This document shows, piece by piece, positions 21,464 to 22,980 of a DNA stretch of 22,980 bases; position 1 is the first letter of the stretch; each line of letters begins with the position of its first letter. The notes beneath the pieces are model-generated. The model did no database searches. It saw only the letters and a list, made by a program, of their open reading frames with translations, and was not told the DNA's origin. The stretch covers positions 1 to 22,980 of the forward strand of contig JAUWOV010000021.1 of assembly GCA_030611945.1 (NCBI GenBank), read 5' to 3'. The translations under genes and the position numbers were made by a program. The DNA is from a bacterium (GTDB lineage Bacteria; JAHJDO01).

Positions 21464-21841
21464 ATGAAAAATAGAGCTTTCAGCCTTCTTGAACTTGTTA
21501 TTTCAATGGCTATTCTGTCTATTGCGCTTCTCGGGCTTATTCAAATGTTTCCCGTAGGTCTCAGGGCAAGCAAGCATGCGGGAGACCACACAATGATGAC
21601 ATTTCTGGGTCAGCAGAAAATGAGCGATATTGAGCAGAGTAAACCTATAACCAGTGAACCCGTAAACAGTACAGACGGTAACAAGTTTTTCTCTTCCCCG
21701 TATGAGAGCTTTTCGTGGAGACGCGTAGTTTCAGGAAATTACAATAGTATAACTAATTTGTACCATGCTACTTTGGCTATATACTGTAATGATAGAGGCG
21801 ACACCAGAATTGAGGAATTTGTAACGCTTTATGTTAAGTAA
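21464..21841 (+). CDS. GspI/PilV-like minor pseudopilin with Ala at -1
   Basis: The 125-residue product begins MKNRA then FSLLELVISMAILSIALLGLIQMFPVGL, with glutamate at +5 but alanine instead of the usual glycine just before the cleavage site. The mature part has ASKHAGDHTMMTFLGQQKMSDIEQ, similar to GspI/PilV proteins, where AxxLAQxxME follows the first helix. A short beta-rich tail follows (WRRVVSGNY...LYHATLAIYCNDRGDTR). The ATG directly follows the previous stop, and the end overlaps the next gene by 11 bp. The position between GspH-like and GspJ-like genes matches the usual H-I-J-K order. Confidence 0.78.
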   Translation: MKNRAFSLLELVISMAILSIALLGLIQMFPVGLRASKHAGDHTMMTFLGQQKMSDIEQSKPITSEPVNSTDGNKFFSSPYESFSWRRVVSGNYNSITNLYHATLAIYCNDRGDTRIEEFVTLYVK

Positions 21842-22532
21842 AAAAGGCACAAAGGACAAAAATTCCCCCTTTGAAGGGGGATTCAGGGGGATGTTGGGCT
21901 TTACCTTGATCGAAGTCATGATCACAACAGCAGTCCTCGCTTTATTGATAACAGGCATTTACTCCATTTTTAAAGGCGGTACTGATGCAGGGACAAAGGG
22001 AAATGTGAGAATGGAGCGGTATCAGAACGCAAGAGCGGTTCTGGAAATGATGTCAAGAGAGATCTCATGCGCAATGGTCAATGAGGCGAGAAAGATATAT
22101 ATGCTTGGAATAAACGATGCTGGGTTTAAGGAAGACAGCAGCGGAGATGAGCTGTATTTTGTAGCTCCTACACATTCAACATCCAGTTTAGGAGCAGGCG
22201 AGTCGGATATGTGTGAATTAGGATACTGGGTAAGATTGGATACAGAGATTATGCGTCATTACATCGCAAAATCCATTGATTTTGTCTATGAATATGATGC
22301 TGCTGATAGTCCGCTTGGCATAGCGGCAAGAGATCTTCAGTTTTATTATTACTATGGCAATGGTGATGCAGATTTTTATTCAGGAACGTGGGATTCTACA
22401 GATGAAACCAATGATACTACTTATTATAAATTGCCAAAAAAAATAAAGATAATTCTCAAAACGCAGGATGAGGAAGAACGAGAGGCTATTCAGACATTTG
22501 AGACCACTGTGTTTATGCCTGGAGCGGAATGA
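21831..22532 (+). CDS. GspJ/PilW-like minor pseudopilin with repeat-encoded leader
   Basis: The 233-residue product has GFTLIEVMITTAVLALLITGIYSIFKGG, with cleavage after G23, then RNVRMERYQNARAVLEMMSREISCAM-type sequence (YQNARAVLEMMSREISCAM), the GspJ/PilW signature. Next come DELYFVAPTHS, LGYWVRLD and a C-terminal IKIILKTQDEEEREAIQTFETTVFMPGAE typical of the family. From the ATG at 21831 the leader is 23 residues, of which most (KGTKDKNSPFEGGFRGM) are encoded by the repeat at 21845-21895. The ATG at 21891 would give a 3-residue leader and sits after AGGGGG within the repeat. I keep 21831 because the overlap with the previous gene suggests coupling. The GspK-like start overlaps its stop. Confidence 0.82.
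   Translation: MLSKKGTKDKNSPFEGGFRGMLGFTLIEVMITTAVLALLITGIYSIFKGGTDAGTKGNVRMERYQNARAVLEMMSREISCAMVNEARKIYMLGINDAGFKEDSSGDELYFVAPTHSTSSLGAGESDMCELGYWVRLDTEIMRHYIAKSIDFVYEYDAADSPLGIAARDLQFYYYYGNGDADFYSGTWDSTDETNDTTYYKLPKKIKIILKTQDEEEREAIQTFETTVFMPGAE
21845..21895. repeat. Coding copy of the 51-bp composite repeat, in a prepilin leader
   Basis: It matches 19856-19906 at 48 of 51 positions and includes the inverted repeat TCCCCCTT-TG-AAGGGGGA (21864-21881). It is translated in frame, ends at the second possible start codon of the GspJ-like gene and stops 1-2 codons before the prepilin peptidase site. Confidence 0.88.
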
Positions 22533-22980
22533 AAATTAAAAATCAAAATGGAATCGCCCTAATCCTCGTTGTCTCAATCATGGCTGTTCTTGCCTCTATT
22601 GCCGCGGCTTTTTCATACAGCATGATAATGGACCAGCGCGCAGCAGCCAACTATATGACGAGCATAAAAGCGGACTATGTTGCAAAAGCAGGCATTCAGC
22701 ACGCAATCGGCGTTCTGAAAATGGATGGCGATGTATCTAATAACAAGTCAGGCAATTACTGTATGTACGAAGGATACGACTGGTATGGGGATGATTGGGG
22801 GTATGATTCCTCTCTCTTTGGGATTGATGATACTGTAGGTGGAGAAACCTGTATAAGTAATGATGACAATATAGCTTCCAGTCATCAGCCAACGGATGCT
22901 CCTGCCGGCTCGGATTCGCACTGGATAAATATGTATGATTCGCAGGAAAACCTGATCGGCAGATACGCTGTTCTGGTTAT
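22529..22980 (+). CDS. GspK/PilX-like minor pseudopilin, N-terminal part (runs off the window)
   Basis: The open frame starts at the ATGA overlapping the previous stop and continues to the window end (150 complete codons, then two bases). It begins MKIKNQNG then IALILVVSIMAVLASIAAAFSYSM. The +5 residue is not glutamate, a known feature of GspK. DQRAAANYMTSIKADYVAKAGIQHAI, with paired alanines and AKAGIQ, is the GspK/PilX signature following the helix. The next part is rich in Asp, Gly, Tyr and Trp (YEGYDWYGDDWGYDSS), which is not part of the motif. In secretion systems this protein caps the pseudopilus tip together with I and J. The C-terminus is not visible. Confidence 0.82.
   Translation, partial: MKIKNQNGIALILVVSIMAVLASIAAAFSYSMIMDQRAAANYMTSIKADYVAKAGIQHAIGVLKMDGDVSNNKSGNYCMYEGYDWYGDDWGYDSSLFGIDDTVGGETCISNDDNIASSHQPTDAPAGSDSHWINMYDSQENLIGRYAVLV

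Overview
The window is about 23 kb of AT-rich, tightly packed bacterial sequence. Every protein gene is on the + strand, and only two tRNA genes are on the - strand. A lipoprotein-processing pair (lspA, lgt), a SurA-like periplasmic chaperone and a type II secretion/type IV pilus gene set point to a diderm (Gram-negative type) organism. The gene order, the many small palindromes and short tandem repeats, and the repeat-encoded peptides recall uncultivated lineages such as Omnitrophota or relatives. That placement is an inference without any database search and is weak.

Layout. 1-217: leader with a perfect 32-bp palindrome and a sigma70-type promoter. 218-8995: housekeeping operon proC, yggT, ileS, a DksA/TraR-type zinc finger gene, lspA, lgt (frameshifted near its 3' end), a SurA/PpiC-like gene, a rarA::5-formyl-THF cyclo-ligase fusion, and a DUF151 nuclease-like gene. 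9002-9174: tRNA-Leu(UAA) and tRNA-Cys(GCA) on the - strand, with divergent promoters between them and rpmE. 9296-11512: rpmE, prfA, prmC. 11509-11537: a perfect-consensus TTGACA-N17-TATAAT promoter. 11567-17354: pilB-like, pilT, a second pilB-like, and a pilC/gspF-like gene. 17351-19828: an NtrC/PilR-type sigma54 activator and its membrane histidine kinase. 19914-19930: an excellent sigma54 (-24/-12) promoter. 19963 to the window end: six genes for prepilin-like proteins (two GspG-like, then GspH-, GspI-, GspJ- and GspK-like, the last cut by the window edge).

How it fits together. The ATPases and platform protein are driven from a strong sigma70 promoter. The two-component pair ends 86 bp before a sigma54 promoter that faces the pseudopilin operon. 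This suggests a locally encoded PilS/PilR-like switch in which the assembly motor is made constitutively and the filament subunits are made on demand.

The most unusual layer is repeat DNA inside genes. Two near-identical GC-rich palindromes, each encoding G-A-R-x-A-V-P-L, and two further palindromes lie in frame in the response regulator and the kinase. An octamer-type repeat forms the C-terminal tail of LspA and recurs before the sigma54 promoter. A 51-bp composite repeat occurs once as non-coding DNA and once as the leader peptide of a prepilin. Two heptanucleotide tandem arrays encode the leader of another prepilin. Other points are an IleRS with HVGQ in place of the HIGH motif, a shortened parvulin domain, and the RarA/5-FCL fusion that keeps a plausible internal ribosome-binding site.
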